A stretch of DNA of 64,000 nucleotides. It comes from Rhodobacteraceae bacterium HLUCCA08 (GTDB lineage: Bacteria > Pseudomonadota > Alphaproteobacteria > Rhodobacterales > Rhodobacteraceae). The DNA lies in the NCBI GenBank assembly GCA_001314655.1, contig LJSF01000003.1, positions 1 to 64,000 of the forward strand, given 5' to 3'. Shown in pieces: positions 9,186-18,722 of this stretch; within the stretch, counting starts at the first letter, position 1, and each line of letters opens with the position of its first letter. The notes below the pieces were generated by a model, which was not told the DNA's origin, searched no databases, and worked only from the letters and a program-made list of their open reading frames with translations. A program made the translations under genes and the position numbers.

Positions 9186-10499
9186 ATGTTCGATACAGAC
9201 ATCCTTGCGCAGATCCGCGCCCGTTTCGCCCATGTCGAGGAATGCCCCTTTCAGGGCCCGCGCATCTTTTTCGAAAATGCCGGCGGCGCGCTGACGCTCA
9301 AATCGGTGGTCGAGACCTCGGCGACCTTTGCCGCGATTCCCGACAACCAGGGCCGCGCCAACCCCGCCGCCGAAGCGTTGATGTCAGTGATCGCGGATGC
9401 CAAGGACGCCGCGCGGGTGTTCCTGAACGCGCCCGAGGGCCAGATCATCGTCGGCGAAAGCGGGACGGAGCTGCTGTTCCGCCTGATCCGCACCGCGATC
9501 ACCGGGCAGGGGCGGGGCGTCGTGCTGGGGTCCACCGTGGAACATCCGGCGACACGCTCGGCCTGCGCCCATTGGGCGGACAAGCTGGCGCTGGACCATC
9601 GGCTGATCCCCCATGACGCCGCACGCGGGCTGGTCACGGTCGAGGCCTATGCCGCTGCCGTCACCCCGGATGTGAGCGTGGCGACCATCCTGCACACCTC
9701 GCCGGTGACCGGCATGGGCATGGACCTGGCCAAGATCGCCGCCGCGATCCGCGCCACCGCGCCCGACGCGCTGATCATCGTCGACGGGATCCAGCATGCC
9801 TGCCACGGGTCCATCGACATCGCCGCCGCCGGCGTCGACGGCTACGTGATCTCGCCCTACAAGGTGTTTTCGCGCCATGGCTATGGGCTGGCCTGGGTCG
9901 GCGACCGGCTGACCGCGCTGGGGCCCGAGCAATTACGCGGCGGGCCCGATCGGAACTGGGAATTCGGCACCCGCGATACCGGGGCCTATGCGACCTTTGC
10001 CGATGTGGTCGCCTATTTCGACTGGCTCGGCGGGCAGGTGACGGGCGAGGGGGGCGCTGCCACCCGCCCGCCTGCGGCGGCCTCCCCCCGAGGTATTTCC
10101 GGGACAAAGGCAGAAGGGCCGCGGCGCCACCGGATCGAGGCCGCGGCGCGGGCGATCCACGATCACGAGGCCGCGCTGACCGACGCCATGCTGCACGGCA
10201 CCGGCAATCTGGCCGGGCTGGCCGACCTGCCCGGGGTCACCGTGATCGGCGGCGTCGACAACCCCGCACGCGAAGGGCTGGTCTGTTTCTGGCACGACCG
10301 GATCCCGGCCGAAGAGATCGTCGCGCGGCTCAATGCCGAGGGCATCCGCACCCATACCCGCAAGGCCGACCATTATTCCGGCAACATCCTGGACCCGCTG
10401 GGCCAGCCGGCGGCGGTGCGCGTCTCGCTCGCCCATTACAACACGTCGGACGAAGTGGCGCGGTTTCTGTCGGTGATGGCCGGGATGCTCAAAGGGTAA
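9186..10499 (+). CDS. Class V aminotransferase-fold PLP enzyme with repeat insertion
   Basis: A 437-residue cysteine-desulfurase/selenocysteine-lyase-like enzyme. The PLP Asp/His region is IIVDGIQHACHGSIDI and the Schiff-base lysine is in SPYKVFSRHGYG; the C-terminal domain ends HYNTSDEVARFL. Residues about 289-311 (GEGGAATRPPAAASPRGISG and following) look unlike the family: this DNA is a copy of an intergenic hairpin repeat (see the separate entry), inserted in frame in a surface region between the large and small domains. It starts 27 bases after the hemerythrin gene. The substrate is not predictable. Confidence 0.88.
   Translation: MFDTDILAQIRARFAHVEECPFQGPRIFFENAGGALTLKSVVETSATFAAIPDNQGRANPAAEALMSVIADAKDAARVFLNAPEGQIIVGESGTELLFRLIRTAITGQGRGVVLGSTVEHPATRSACAHWADKLALDHRLIPHDAARGLVTVEAYAAAVTPDVSVATILHTSPVTGMGMDLAKIAAAIRATAPDALIIVDGIQHACHGSIDIAAAGVDGYVISPYKVFSRHGYGLAWVGDRLTALGPEQLRGGPDRNWEFGTRDTGAYATFADVVAYFDWLGGQVTGEGGAATRPPAAASPRGISGTKAEGPRRHRIEAAARAIHDHEAALTDAMLHGTGNLAGLADLPGVTVIGGVDNPAREGLVCFWHDRIPAEEIVARLNAEGIRTHTRKADHYSGNILDPLGQPAAVRVSLAHYNTSDEVARFLSVMAGMLKG
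10051..10117. repeat. Repeat family C inside a coding sequence
   Basis: Contains the hairpin CCCGCCTGCGGCGG followed by a GAGGTATTTCCGGGACAAAG box. The intergenic stretch 54904-54952 carries the same arrangement with the box GGGATATTTCGGGCCCAAAG. The copy here is read in frame in the aminotransferase gene and encodes a Pro/Ala/Gly-rich stretch. This type of element is common between Rhodobacterales genes and unusual inside one. Confidence 0.75.
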
Positions 10500-10713
10500 C
10501 AGGCCGGGCCGATCCGGGGGCGGGCGGGGGCATCCGAACCGGCGCGATGCCGACATTCTGCCGACGTGTAACCGCCCGCGATTCCTCGGTGTTTTTCTGA
10601 CCTTTCTCCCCGCCTGTTGCGCCACCCGCACCGACACGCCGATCGTTGCCTTGACCCCTTGCGGCGACACCGCCGGACAGGCCACACTGTCCCCCGCTGC
10701 CAAGGAGGGCCCG
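10500..10713. other. Intergenic region upstream of pncB
   Basis: 214 bases without a supported gene between the aminotransferase and pncB. It ends in the pncB ribosome binding site AAGGAGG (10702-10708). A TTGACC hexamer lies near 10651, but I see no convincing -10 element at 17 bases. One GANTC site (GATTC, about 10580) is present. No hairpin terminator is evident. Confidence 0.5.
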
Positions 10714-12006
10714 ATGGTCGATATCGCCACCCGCGTCTATAACCACAAATGGAAGATCGACCCGATCGTGCGGTCCCTGATCGACACGGACTTCTACAAG
10801 CTGTTGATGTGCCAGTCGATTTTCCGCAACAAGCCGGATACGACCGTCACGTTCTCGCTCATCAACCGGACGAAATCCATCCGTCTGGCCGAACTGATCG
10901 ACGAAGGCGAGCTGCGCGAACAGCTGGACCATATCCGGTCCCTGACGCTGACCCGCGGCGAAAGCACCTGGCTGCGCGGCAATACCTTCTACGGCCAGCG
11001 CCAGATGTTCCGACCCGATTTCATGGAATGGTTCGAGGGGCTCAGGCTCCCGCCCTATCACCTCGAGAAACACGACGGCCAATACGAGCTGACCTTCGAA
11101 GGCGCCTGGCCCGAGGTCATGCTGTGGGAAGTGCCCGCGTTGTCCGTGCTGATGGAGCTGCGCTCGCGCGCGGTCCTCAATCACATGAAAAAGTTCGAAC
11201 TGCAGGTCCTCTATGCCCGGGCGATGACCAAGCTGTGGGAAAAGATCGAACACCTGCAAGGGCTTGAGGGTCTACGCGTGGCCGATTTCGGCACCCGCCG
11301 CCGGCATTCCTTCCTGTGGCAGGACTGGGCCGTTCAGGCCATGGTCGAGGGGCTGGGCGGGGCCTTCATCGGCACCTCCAACTGCCTGATCGCCAAGAAC
11401 CGCGACGTGGAGGCGATCGGCACCAATGCGCACGAATTGCCAATGGTCTACGCGGCCCTGGCAGAAACCGACGCTGACCTGGCCCGCGCGCCCTATGACG
11501 TTCTGGCCGATTGGCACGAGGAGCATTCGGGGAACCTGCGCATCATCCTGCCCGACACCTACGGCACGAAGGGGTTCCTGGAGCGCGCGCCGGACTGGCT
11601 CGCGGGCTGGACCGGGCTGCGCATCGACAGCGGCGACCCGGCCGAGGGGGCCGAGGTCGCGATCCGTTGGTGGCAGGAGCGCGGCGAGGACCCGCGCGAC
11701 AAGCTGGTGATCTTTTCCGACGGTCTGGACGCGGACAAGATCGCCGACCTGCACCGGCGGTTTTTCGGCCGGGTGCGGGCCTCGTTTGGCTGGGGCACGC
11801 TTTTGACGAATGATTTTAGAGGCTTGGCAGAGGGCGACGCGCTGGCGCCGTTCTCTTTGGTCTGCAAGGCGGTCTCGGCCGACGGGCGCCCGACGGTCAA
11901 GCTGTCCGACAACCCGGCCAAGGCGACGGGTCCGGACGAGGAGATCGAGCGCTACAAGCGGGTGTTCGGGGTGGGGGCGCAGGAGGTTGTGGAGGTTGTG
12001 GTTTGA
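10714..12006 (+). CDS. pncB: Nicotinate phosphoribosyltransferase
   Basis: A 430-residue enzyme making nicotinate mononucleotide from nicotinate, PRPP and ATP; it follows PncA in the salvage route. Family features are TDFYKLLMCQSIF near the N-terminus, the DFGTRRRHSF phosphoribosyl-binding motif, IRIDSGDP-like GLRIDSGDP and TLLTNDF. The start at 10714 (MVDIATRVYNHKW) is set by AAGGAGG six bases upstream; a 21-residue in-frame extension lacks a site. The stop overlaps the TTG start candidate of the next, AT-rich gene. Confidence 0.94.
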   Translation: MVDIATRVYNHKWKIDPIVRSLIDTDFYKLLMCQSIFRNKPDTTVTFSLINRTKSIRLAELIDEGELREQLDHIRSLTLTRGESTWLRGNTFYGQRQMFRPDFMEWFEGLRLPPYHLEKHDGQYELTFEGAWPEVMLWEVPALSVLMELRSRAVLNHMKKFELQVLYARAMTKLWEKIEHLQGLEGLRVADFGTRRRHSFLWQDWAVQAMVEGLGGAFIGTSNCLIAKNRDVEAIGTNAHELPMVYAALAETDADLARAPYDVLADWHEEHSGNLRIILPDTYGTKGFLERAPDWLAGWTGLRIDSGDPAEGAEVAIRWWQERGEDPRDKLVIFSDGLDADKIADLHRRFFGRVRASFGWGTLLTNDFRGLAEGDALAPFSLVCKAVSADGRPTVKLSDNPAKATGPDEEIERYKRVFGVGAQEVVEVVV

Positions 12007-13337
12007 GTCAAATCCCAACATTGAAGAAACTATTTGAAGTGCTTCGGGATATGGCCGGTTCCATCGAAAATGAAGGCTTGCCAACAGCGGAGTTTGAGAT
12101 TTGGCCTAGATCGTTCCAGATTGATGGAAACCAAGTGCAGATACCATTGTTATTGTCATATGAACGAAGTGACGGTGCTAGATTTAGAACTATTGAAAAT
12201 TCGGATATAGTGAGATCTTTTAAGGCTGTGTTTGCCGCAGGTGGAGATGGCCTTGCGCACTTCGATTCTGAAGGGTCTGGGTGCGAATTGCTATGTATAT
12301 CGACACAATCAAACGATAAGAGTATGTTAGAAAGAAGATATGTTCCGAGTCGACAGCCGATTATTGTGGGTGGTTCTGTGGTTGTGAATAAGGTGGATGG
12401 AATTGTCTTTAATGGACCGGACCAATATTTCAAATCAAGTGATATTTTCTTGGAAACAGATAAATTCACTGTTGAGTTGAAATTCTTGGATCAAGGATAC
12501 GAGTGCTACAAGCAGAAAAGAAAACGCAGAGATGACACCATCCCAACCTCGAGTATTAAGTTGCGGTGCGCCGAAGGGGAATACCTTTCGGCACGAGACG
12601 CAACTAGGATCTTTGCAAGTATCTCAGTATTCTTGACCCTTTTGAAGGGGTCAAATGTGGGAATCGGGCATCTTATCGGGTCAGTGTCCGGTGGTTGTGA
12701 CGAGTTTGCAGCGATTGGCGTCAATAGGTTTGATCCCTTTGCCGACACTTCAGGTTGGTATTGCCGGAGTGCTTTGAGTGATGTCAGTGAACTTTTTAAG
12801 GAATTCTGGGCTGCGAGAAATGATCAAGTTCTTTGGAGTGTGCTTCGCCGAGCTATAGAATTCTATCGGGCCTCAAATGTAATAAGAAATAGCAGTGTCG
12901 AGATGGCCGTCGTTACATCCCATGCGGCCGCTGAGGTACTGTCTCACTTTGTATTGGAAAGGCTAGGTGGATGGTCTGGTGACCTTCTTTCTGAACGGAT
13001 ACCGTTCCATTCGAAGTTGCGCGCATCGTCTGCGAGAATAGGATTGGACGATGATATACTTGAAAAATCGAATGAGCTGAGGGTGCGAAGCCGCGATTTT
13101 AATGGAGCTGATGGGTTTGAACTAATCTCGATTTTTAGGAACAGAATGGTTCATCCAGCAAAGTCTATTGATTATACCGGACTGGAGGCGCATGATGTTT
13201 GGCAAGTCCTGCAATGGCTGAATGAGCTACACATTCTTTTCTTACTGAATTATAGGGGAAAAATGACTGATCGCCGAATTCGGTGTGGCTTTGCTGGCGA
13301 GGGAGAGGACATTCCATTGAAACCTGGTTTTCGTTAA
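12003..13337 (+). CDS. AT-rich gene with HEPN-like C-terminal domain, foreign
   Basis: A 444-residue protein; no named family is certain. The best start is TTG overlapping the pncB stop (TTGA), or ATG at 12051. The N-terminal ~240 residues are a beta-rich domain. Residues about 265-430 are helical and contain RNRMVH (Arg379-Asn380 ... His384), the R-x4-H motif of HEPN ribonucleases, preceded by EMAVVTSHAAAEVLSHFVLE as in the ApeA-like HEPN class. Base composition breaks sharply: 12301-12420 is 51/120 GC by my count, against a strongly GC-rich chromosome. It looks horizontally acquired; a stand-alone anti-phage RNase is the leading hypothesis. Confidence 0.72.
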   Translation: MSQIPTLKKLFEVLRDMAGSIENEGLPTAEFEIWPRSFQIDGNQVQIPLLLSYERSDGARFRTIENSDIVRSFKAVFAAGGDGLAHFDSEGSGCELLCISTQSNDKSMLERRYVPSRQPIIVGGSVVVNKVDGIVFNGPDQYFKSSDIFLETDKFTVELKFLDQGYECYKQKRKRRDDTIPTSSIKLRCAEGEYLSARDATRIFASISVFLTLLKGSNVGIGHLIGSVSGGCDEFAAIGVNRFDPFADTSGWYCRSALSDVSELFKEFWAARNDQVLWSVLRRAIEFYRASNVIRNSSVEMAVVTSHAAAEVLSHFVLERLGGWSGDLLSERIPFHSKLRASSARIGLDDDILEKSNELRVRSRDFNGADGFELISIFRNRMVHPAKSIDYTGLEAHDVWQVLQWLNELHILFLLNYRGKMTDRRIRCGFAGEGEDIPLKPGFR

Positions 13338-13500
13338 GTTGTAAAACGCACCCCAACCTCCCCCCCAACCCCCACTACCATCTCCGCCCGCTTCACCTGC
13401 TCTTCCGCCCTCCCCGTGAGCCGGACCATTAGGAAAGAACCGCGCAACGACGGGAAGGCCGGAAAGTGCCAGCCGCCAGCGATGCGGGTCGGCGCCTCTT
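13337..13500 (-). pseudogene. Duplicated 3' fragment of the 138-residue gene at 14435
   Basis: The minus strand reads TRIAGGWHFPAFPSLRGSFL then MVRLTGRAEE, versus [20 protein letters not shown] then [10 protein letters not shown] in the intact gene: 20 of 30 residues are identical. Only the gene's 3' third is present; upstream in this frame lies the ldh coding end, so no start survives. The frame continues to a TAA beside the stop of the HEPN-like gene. The fragment and the intact copy lie in the same orientation on either side of ldh. Confidence 0.75.
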
Positions 13501-13511
13501 TGCCCCGCTTC

Positions 13512-14843
<1,332 letters not shown>

Positions 14844-14851
<8 letters not shown>

Positions 14852-15863
14852 GTGCCAGGGTATCGCCCGGGGTGACGACCGGGGTCAGCTCGACGAGTTC
14901 GCTCTGCGTGCCGCCTTCTTGCCGGGCCAGGATGATCTCGGCGGCGCGGCGGCCGATTTCGTTGCGGCAGGCATCCATGGTCGCCAGCTGGCGCGGCAAC
15001 CCGTCCAGCAGCTCGACCCCGTTGAAGCCGGCCAGCCCGATACGGCCCGGGATGTCGTAGCCCTGGTCGAGCAGGTAAAGCAACCCGCCGGCGCCGATCA
15101 TGTCATTGGAGTAATAAAGAAAATCCAGGTCGGGATTGCGCGACAGGATGGCTTGCGTCATCTCGCGCCCCTTCAGCAGGGCGGATCCGCCGGAATAGAA
15201 TTCCTGGTCGGCGATCTCGACCCCGCCCTTGGCCAGCCCCTGGGTGAAGCCTTCGAAGCGTTTGCGGGCGCGGTGGTCCATCGGCATCTTGGTGCCCAGG
15301 AACCCGATCCGCGCATAGCCCTGCTCCAGGATCGCCTGCGCCATCAGCCGCCCGGCCCGACGATGCGAGATGCCGACACAGGCGTCGATCGCGTCGCCGT
15401 CGGTATCCATGATCTCGACCACCGGAATCCCGGCCGAAGCCAGCATGGCCCGCGCGGCGTCGGAATGTTCGAGCCCGGCGATGATCACCCCGGAGGGCCG
15501 CCAGGACAGCATCTCGAACAGCACCTTTTGCTCCTTTTCGGGGGAATAGTCGGTGATGCCGACCACCGGCTGCAATTCGGTCTCTTCCAGCACCTGCGAG
15601 ATCCCGCGCAGCACCTCGGGAAAGACCATGTTGCCGAGCGAGGGAATGATGACCGCGACCAGGTTGACCCGCTGCGAGGCCAGCCCCCCGGCGATGCGGT
15701 TCGGGACGTAGCCGAGGCGCTTGGCGGCGGCCTGGACGCGCAGGCGGGTCGCCTCGCTGACATCGCCCTTGTTGCGCAGGACCCGGCTGACGGTCATTTC
15801 GCTGACACCGGATGCTTCGGAAACATCGCGCAGGGTCAGGGGGCGGCGGGGTTTGTTGGTCAC
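14844..15863 (-). CDS. LacI family transcriptional regulator, GntR-like
   Basis: A 339-residue repressor-type protein. The HTH is TLRDVSEASGVSEMTVSRVL near residues 9-28, followed by the hinge helix (YVPNRIAGGLAS) and a periplasmic-binding-protein-like sugar domain. The HTH resembles E. coli GntR (gluconate repressor). The start is GTG at 15863 (VTNKPRRPLT); an ATG 30 codons upstream would give an unusual N-terminal tail. The upstream region carries TTGTTACCC (about 15895), a plausible half-site of the gluconate-type operator TGTTACCGGTAACA. It probably regulates its own operon. Confidence 0.9.
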
Positions 15864-15967
15864 GACGGTCTGTTCCCTGAAATTGTCTGACCGATTGTTA
15901 CCCACGGGCGACGTATTGTCCAAGCCCTTGCCCTGCGTGGCGAAGGCGGGCATTCAGGGGATGGCGC

Positions 15968-16044
15968 GGTCCCGTGGCTCAACTGGATAGAGCAGCCCCC
16001 TCCTAAGGGGCAGGTTGCAGGTTCGAATCCTGCCGGGATCACCA
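15968..16044 (+). tRNA. tRNA-Arg, anticodon CCT
   Basis: A 77-base cloverleaf. The acceptor stem GGTCCCG pairs with CGGGATC (one G-U), with discriminator A and encoded CCA. The anticodon stem is GCCCC/GGGGC with loop CTCCTAA, giving CCT at 16002-16004. The T arm has GGTTCGAATCC. It reads the rare AGG codon. No integrase or duplicated 3' end is seen next to it. Confidence 0.96.
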
Positions 16045-16125
16045 CGCCAACAGCCCCAAACAGGTATCATTCCGCGCTCGTGCGGGATAAGGTCGCGCCC
16101 GGACGGGTGAACGGGTGAGTGGGGC

Positions 16126-16461
16126 ATGGGCCAAGCCGCTCTGGATCGGATGATCGATTTCGCTGTCGGTGAACTGGCCAGCGCTGACCCGGCACGCATC
16201 GGCGCGCTCGTGCGCAGGCTTGCCGATCGGTTCCCGTCCGAACCCGCGCTCAGCCTGTGTTTCGCCATCACCTCGGCCGCTGCGCGACTCGAGGATCTGG
16301 TCCAAAGCGATGGGCGCGTCACGGCCTGCCACGGCTATCGGCTTGCGGCGCTGTTGTCTGCGGATATCCATGCCATCCAGTCCATGGGGCAGATCCCGGC
16401 CACTGCGACGGACCTTTTGCATTTCTGGCGACGGGTCGACCCCTACTTCCTGAAAAGCTGA
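16126..16461 (+). CDS. Conserved hypothetical protein, 111 residues
   Basis: A small soluble, mostly helical protein (MGQAALDRMIDFAVGELASA...) with no signal peptide or membrane segment. Codon use matches its neighbours and the frame is clean from an ATG 82 bases after tRNA-Arg to a TGA. I do not recognise the family. It precedes the diguanylate cyclase by 84 bases and could share a regulon with it. Confidence 0.65.
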   Translation: MGQAALDRMIDFAVGELASADPARIGALVRRLADRFPSEPALSLCFAITSAAARLEDLVQSDGRVTACHGYRLAALLSADIHAIQSMGQIPATATDLLHFWRRVDPYFLKS

Positions 16462-16487
16462 ACAGGAGGTTTCCGGGTTCGGCCGCG

Positions 16488-16504
16488 TTAAAGGAATTCT
16501 TAAC
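16488..16504 (+). promoter_or_regulatory. CtrA-like half-site pair TTAA-N8-TTAAC
   Basis: TTAA (16488-16491) and TTAAC (16500-16504) are separated by 8 bases. The full CtrA site is TTAA-N7-TTAA, so the spacing is one base too long. It lies 42 bases upstream of the diguanylate cyclase start in otherwise GC-rich DNA, where such AT tetramers are rare. In Rhodobacterales, CtrA is known to regulate c-di-GMP genes. Confidence 0.4.
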
Positions 16505-16545
16505 CCATTTCCGGCACTCTCAAGCGCGAGGAGGTATCCGGCCCG

Positions 16546-17619
16546 ATGGATCGTGCGGTGACCAGTGCTCGGGATCCGGGGCTTGCGGCAAAGCTGGCCT
16601 ATGGACCGGACGAAATCGCCAGGCGCAAGGATCTGATCGGTCTTGGGCCACCCCATGAATCCGCCCTGACCGTCGCCCGGCCGATGATCGAGGCCCGGAT
16701 CGACGCCATCGTCGAGGAATTCGACCGCCGGCAGATGCTGGTCCCCGAGATCGAGGCGATCATCGGCGAACCCGACAGGCTGTCACGGCTCGCTGGCTCC
16801 ATGCGGCGCTACATCCTGTCGTTGTTTTCGGGCCGCTATGACACGGGTTATGTCGCCGCCCGCCTGCGCATCGGCGAGGTGCACGCCGTCTTGAAAGTGC
16901 CGCCGAAGCTGTATCTGGCAACGGTCCATCTGCTCGAAGAACTGTTGGTCGACCATTTGGCCGATGCGCCGCCGCACCCGCTGTTGATCAAGGCGCTGCG
17001 CAAGATCCTGCTGTTCGACCTGCAGATCGTCATCGACACCTATCTGCAGGCGGAAATCGATCGGGTCGCGGCGGTCGATGCACGGGTCGAACAGGTGACG
17101 CGCGAGGCCGAAGACCGGATCCGCGCCATCGAACGTATCGCCATGACCGATGCCTTGACCGGGCTGATGAACCGCCGGGCACTTCAGCAGGCCGGCACCC
17201 GCGAGGTCGACAGGGCCCGCGCCGACGGGGCCCCGTTTTCGATCCTGTTCATGGATGTGGACGATTTCAAGGCGATCAACGACACCAGGGGCCACCATTT
17301 CGGGGACGAGGTTCTGCGCCGCGTGGGCGGGATGATCGCGGCCAACCTGCGGGCCGAGGATACCGCCTTTCGCTTTGGTGGTGACGAATTCTGCATCCTG
17401 CTGCCTGGGGCCGGGCCCGGGATCGCCGGGCGGGTCGTGACCCGGCTGAACGATGCGCTGCAGGAGGCCTTCGACGGCAAGGTCACGCTCAGCATCGGGA
17501 CCGAAAGCTGGACGGCCGATACGCTGCCGGATTTCGCCGGGGTCGTCGCTGCGGTCGATGACACCATGTATGCGCGCAAGGCCCTGCGCACCCGGGCCGG
17601 GTCGGCCGCCGCCCAATAG
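16546..17619 (+). CDS. Globin-coupled diguanylate cyclase
   Basis: A 357-residue cytoplasmic enzyme making c-di-GMP from 2 GTP. Residues about 20-175 form a protoglobin sensor domain with proximal haem histidine His113 in RIGEVHAVLKVPP. Residues about 190-350 form the GGDEF domain, catalytic motif FGGDEF (Gly278-Phe282), with an intact inhibitory I-site R269-A-E-D272 five residues before. An AGGAGGT ribosome binding site precedes the ATG. Gas binding (O2, NO or CO) probably tunes cyclase activity. Confidence 0.93.
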   Translation: MDRAVTSARDPGLAAKLAYGPDEIARRKDLIGLGPPHESALTVARPMIEARIDAIVEEFDRRQMLVPEIEAIIGEPDRLSRLAGSMRRYILSLFSGRYDTGYVAARLRIGEVHAVLKVPPKLYLATVHLLEELLVDHLADAPPHPLLIKALRKILLFDLQIVIDTYLQAEIDRVAAVDARVEQVTREAEDRIRAIERIAMTDALTGLMNRRALQQAGTREVDRARADGAPFSILFMDVDDFKAINDTRGHHFGDEVLRRVGGMIAANLRAEDTAFRFGGDEFCILLPGAGPGIAGRVVTRLNDALQEAFDGKVTLSIGTESWTADTLPDFAGVVAAVDDTMYARKALRTRAGSAAAQ

Positions 17620-17631
17620 CGTCGATACGGG

Positions 17632-18366
17632 TCAGACCATCCGGATCACGTCCTTGTCGATCGCCAGAAGGTAGCCGCGCCGGGCGATGTTCTTGACCAG
17701 CAATTCGCTGATCATCTGGTTGCCCAGGCTGTCGCGCAGCCGCTTGATCCGGGTCGCCCCCGCGGCCTCGTCGCAATCGGCGGCATCGCGCCCCGATATC
17801 ACCGCCTCGATCTCGGCCCCCGACAGGACCTCGTCATCCATCCGCGCCTCGGCCAGCACCGCCAGGGTTTCGATCGCGGCATCGGTCAGCTTGAACTCGA
17901 AATTGTTCAGCATCACCGTCTTCTGGTTGCGGGCGATCAGCAGGGAATTGACCTCGATCCCCTTGCGCTCGATCTGGCCCATCCGGCGGTTCAGCGCGAT
18001 CAGCATCACCAGAAAGGCGACGGCGGCGATCAGCATGGCGGTGGCGAAGATCAGCAAAACGAAGATCACGAAACGATAGGTGCCGAAGGTCTGGGAAAAG
18101 GCCGTGCCCGACTGGGCCAGCAATTCCAGCAGCTTGATCTCGGCCTGGCTGGTCAGGTCGGCGTTTTCGACGAACAGCCGCTCGACCTTTTCGTTGAAGG
18201 CGTTCGCATCGGGCAGGTTGGAAAACAGCACCACCGCGGCGATGCCCAGGATCAGCACGATGGCGGCGATGCCGATCGCGACGATGCGGTTGCCGGTCTG
18301 GCGCGCTTCAATAGCGGAGGTAGAATTCTCCCGCACTTTCCTGCCTTTCTGCCAGACCGCTTTCAT
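17632..18366 (-). CDS. Membrane-anchored OmpR-type winged-helix protein
   Basis: A 244-residue protein with two membrane helices (about 28-50 and 99-125) enclosing a roughly 48-residue, probably periplasmic loop, followed by a C-terminal cytoplasmic domain. Residues about 150-244 look like an OmpR/PhoB winged helix: LTDAAIETLAVLAEA, then ATRIKRLRDSLG (recognition helix) and ARRGYLLAID (wing). This inverts the ToxR/CadC order, in which the DNA-binding domain is N-terminal. The start at 18366 is chosen; it overlaps the upstream secreted-protein gene by 59 bases. Target DNA and signal are unknown. Confidence 0.78.
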   Translation of the reverse strand: MKAVWQKGRKVRENSTSAIEARQTGNRIVAIGIAAIVLILGIAAVVLFSNLPDANAFNEKVERLFVENADLTSQAEIKLLELLAQSGTAFSQTFGTYRFVIFVLLIFATAMLIAAVAFLVMLIALNRRMGQIERKGIEVNSLLIARNQKTVMLNNFEFKLTDAAIETLAVLAEARMDDEVLSGAEIEAVISGRDAADCDEAAGATRIKRLRDSLGNQMISELLVKNIARRGYLLAIDKDVIRMV

Positions 18367-18595
18367 CGAACACCCCCATGACCTGCAACAATTGCCAGCC
18401 GGCCGCGGACAGGCGGCTGTCCAGCTCGGCCTCGGCGGTTTCGATATCGCAATCCCCACGGATTTCCGCCACCCCGTATTGCAGGCGCAGGGGGTCGTCC
18501 TGCTTGGCCTTGTAATCGGCGAAACAGGCGGCCTGGGCGGCCGGGGCGAGGGCCAGAAGGGTCAGGGCCAGAACGGAGCGCAGCGCGTATCTCAT
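18308..18595 (-). CDS. Small secreted protein, partner of winged-helix protein
   Basis: A 95-residue protein with a clear Sec signal peptide (MRYALRSVLALTLLALAPAAQA, cleavage after AQA), giving a mature protein of about 73 residues with two cysteines (ACFADYK... and GDCDIETAEAEL). It is upstream of and overlaps the membrane winged-helix gene, so the two are translated from one message. I do not recognise a family. The arrangement suggests a periplasmic ligand or modulator of the membrane protein's loop. Confidence 0.75.
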   Translation of the reverse strand: MRYALRSVLALTLLALAPAAQAACFADYKAKQDDPLRLQYGVAEIRGDCDIETAEAELDSRLSAAGWQLLQVMGVFDESGLAERQESAGEFYLRY

Positions 18596-18722
18596 GGCGC
18601 GACCATGCCCGCGCCGCCGCCGCTATTCAATATCCGCCACGCGTTATTGAGCGGCGCGCGCCCCCCCTTGCAGGCTTGTGCCATCAGCCGCGCAACGCCG
18701 CGCCAGCCCCAAGGAGACCATT

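Noticed and set aside
15968-16126. tRNA-Arg as an integration site for a genomic island
   Set aside because: No integrase, no duplicated tRNA 3' end and no composition change is seen beside it.
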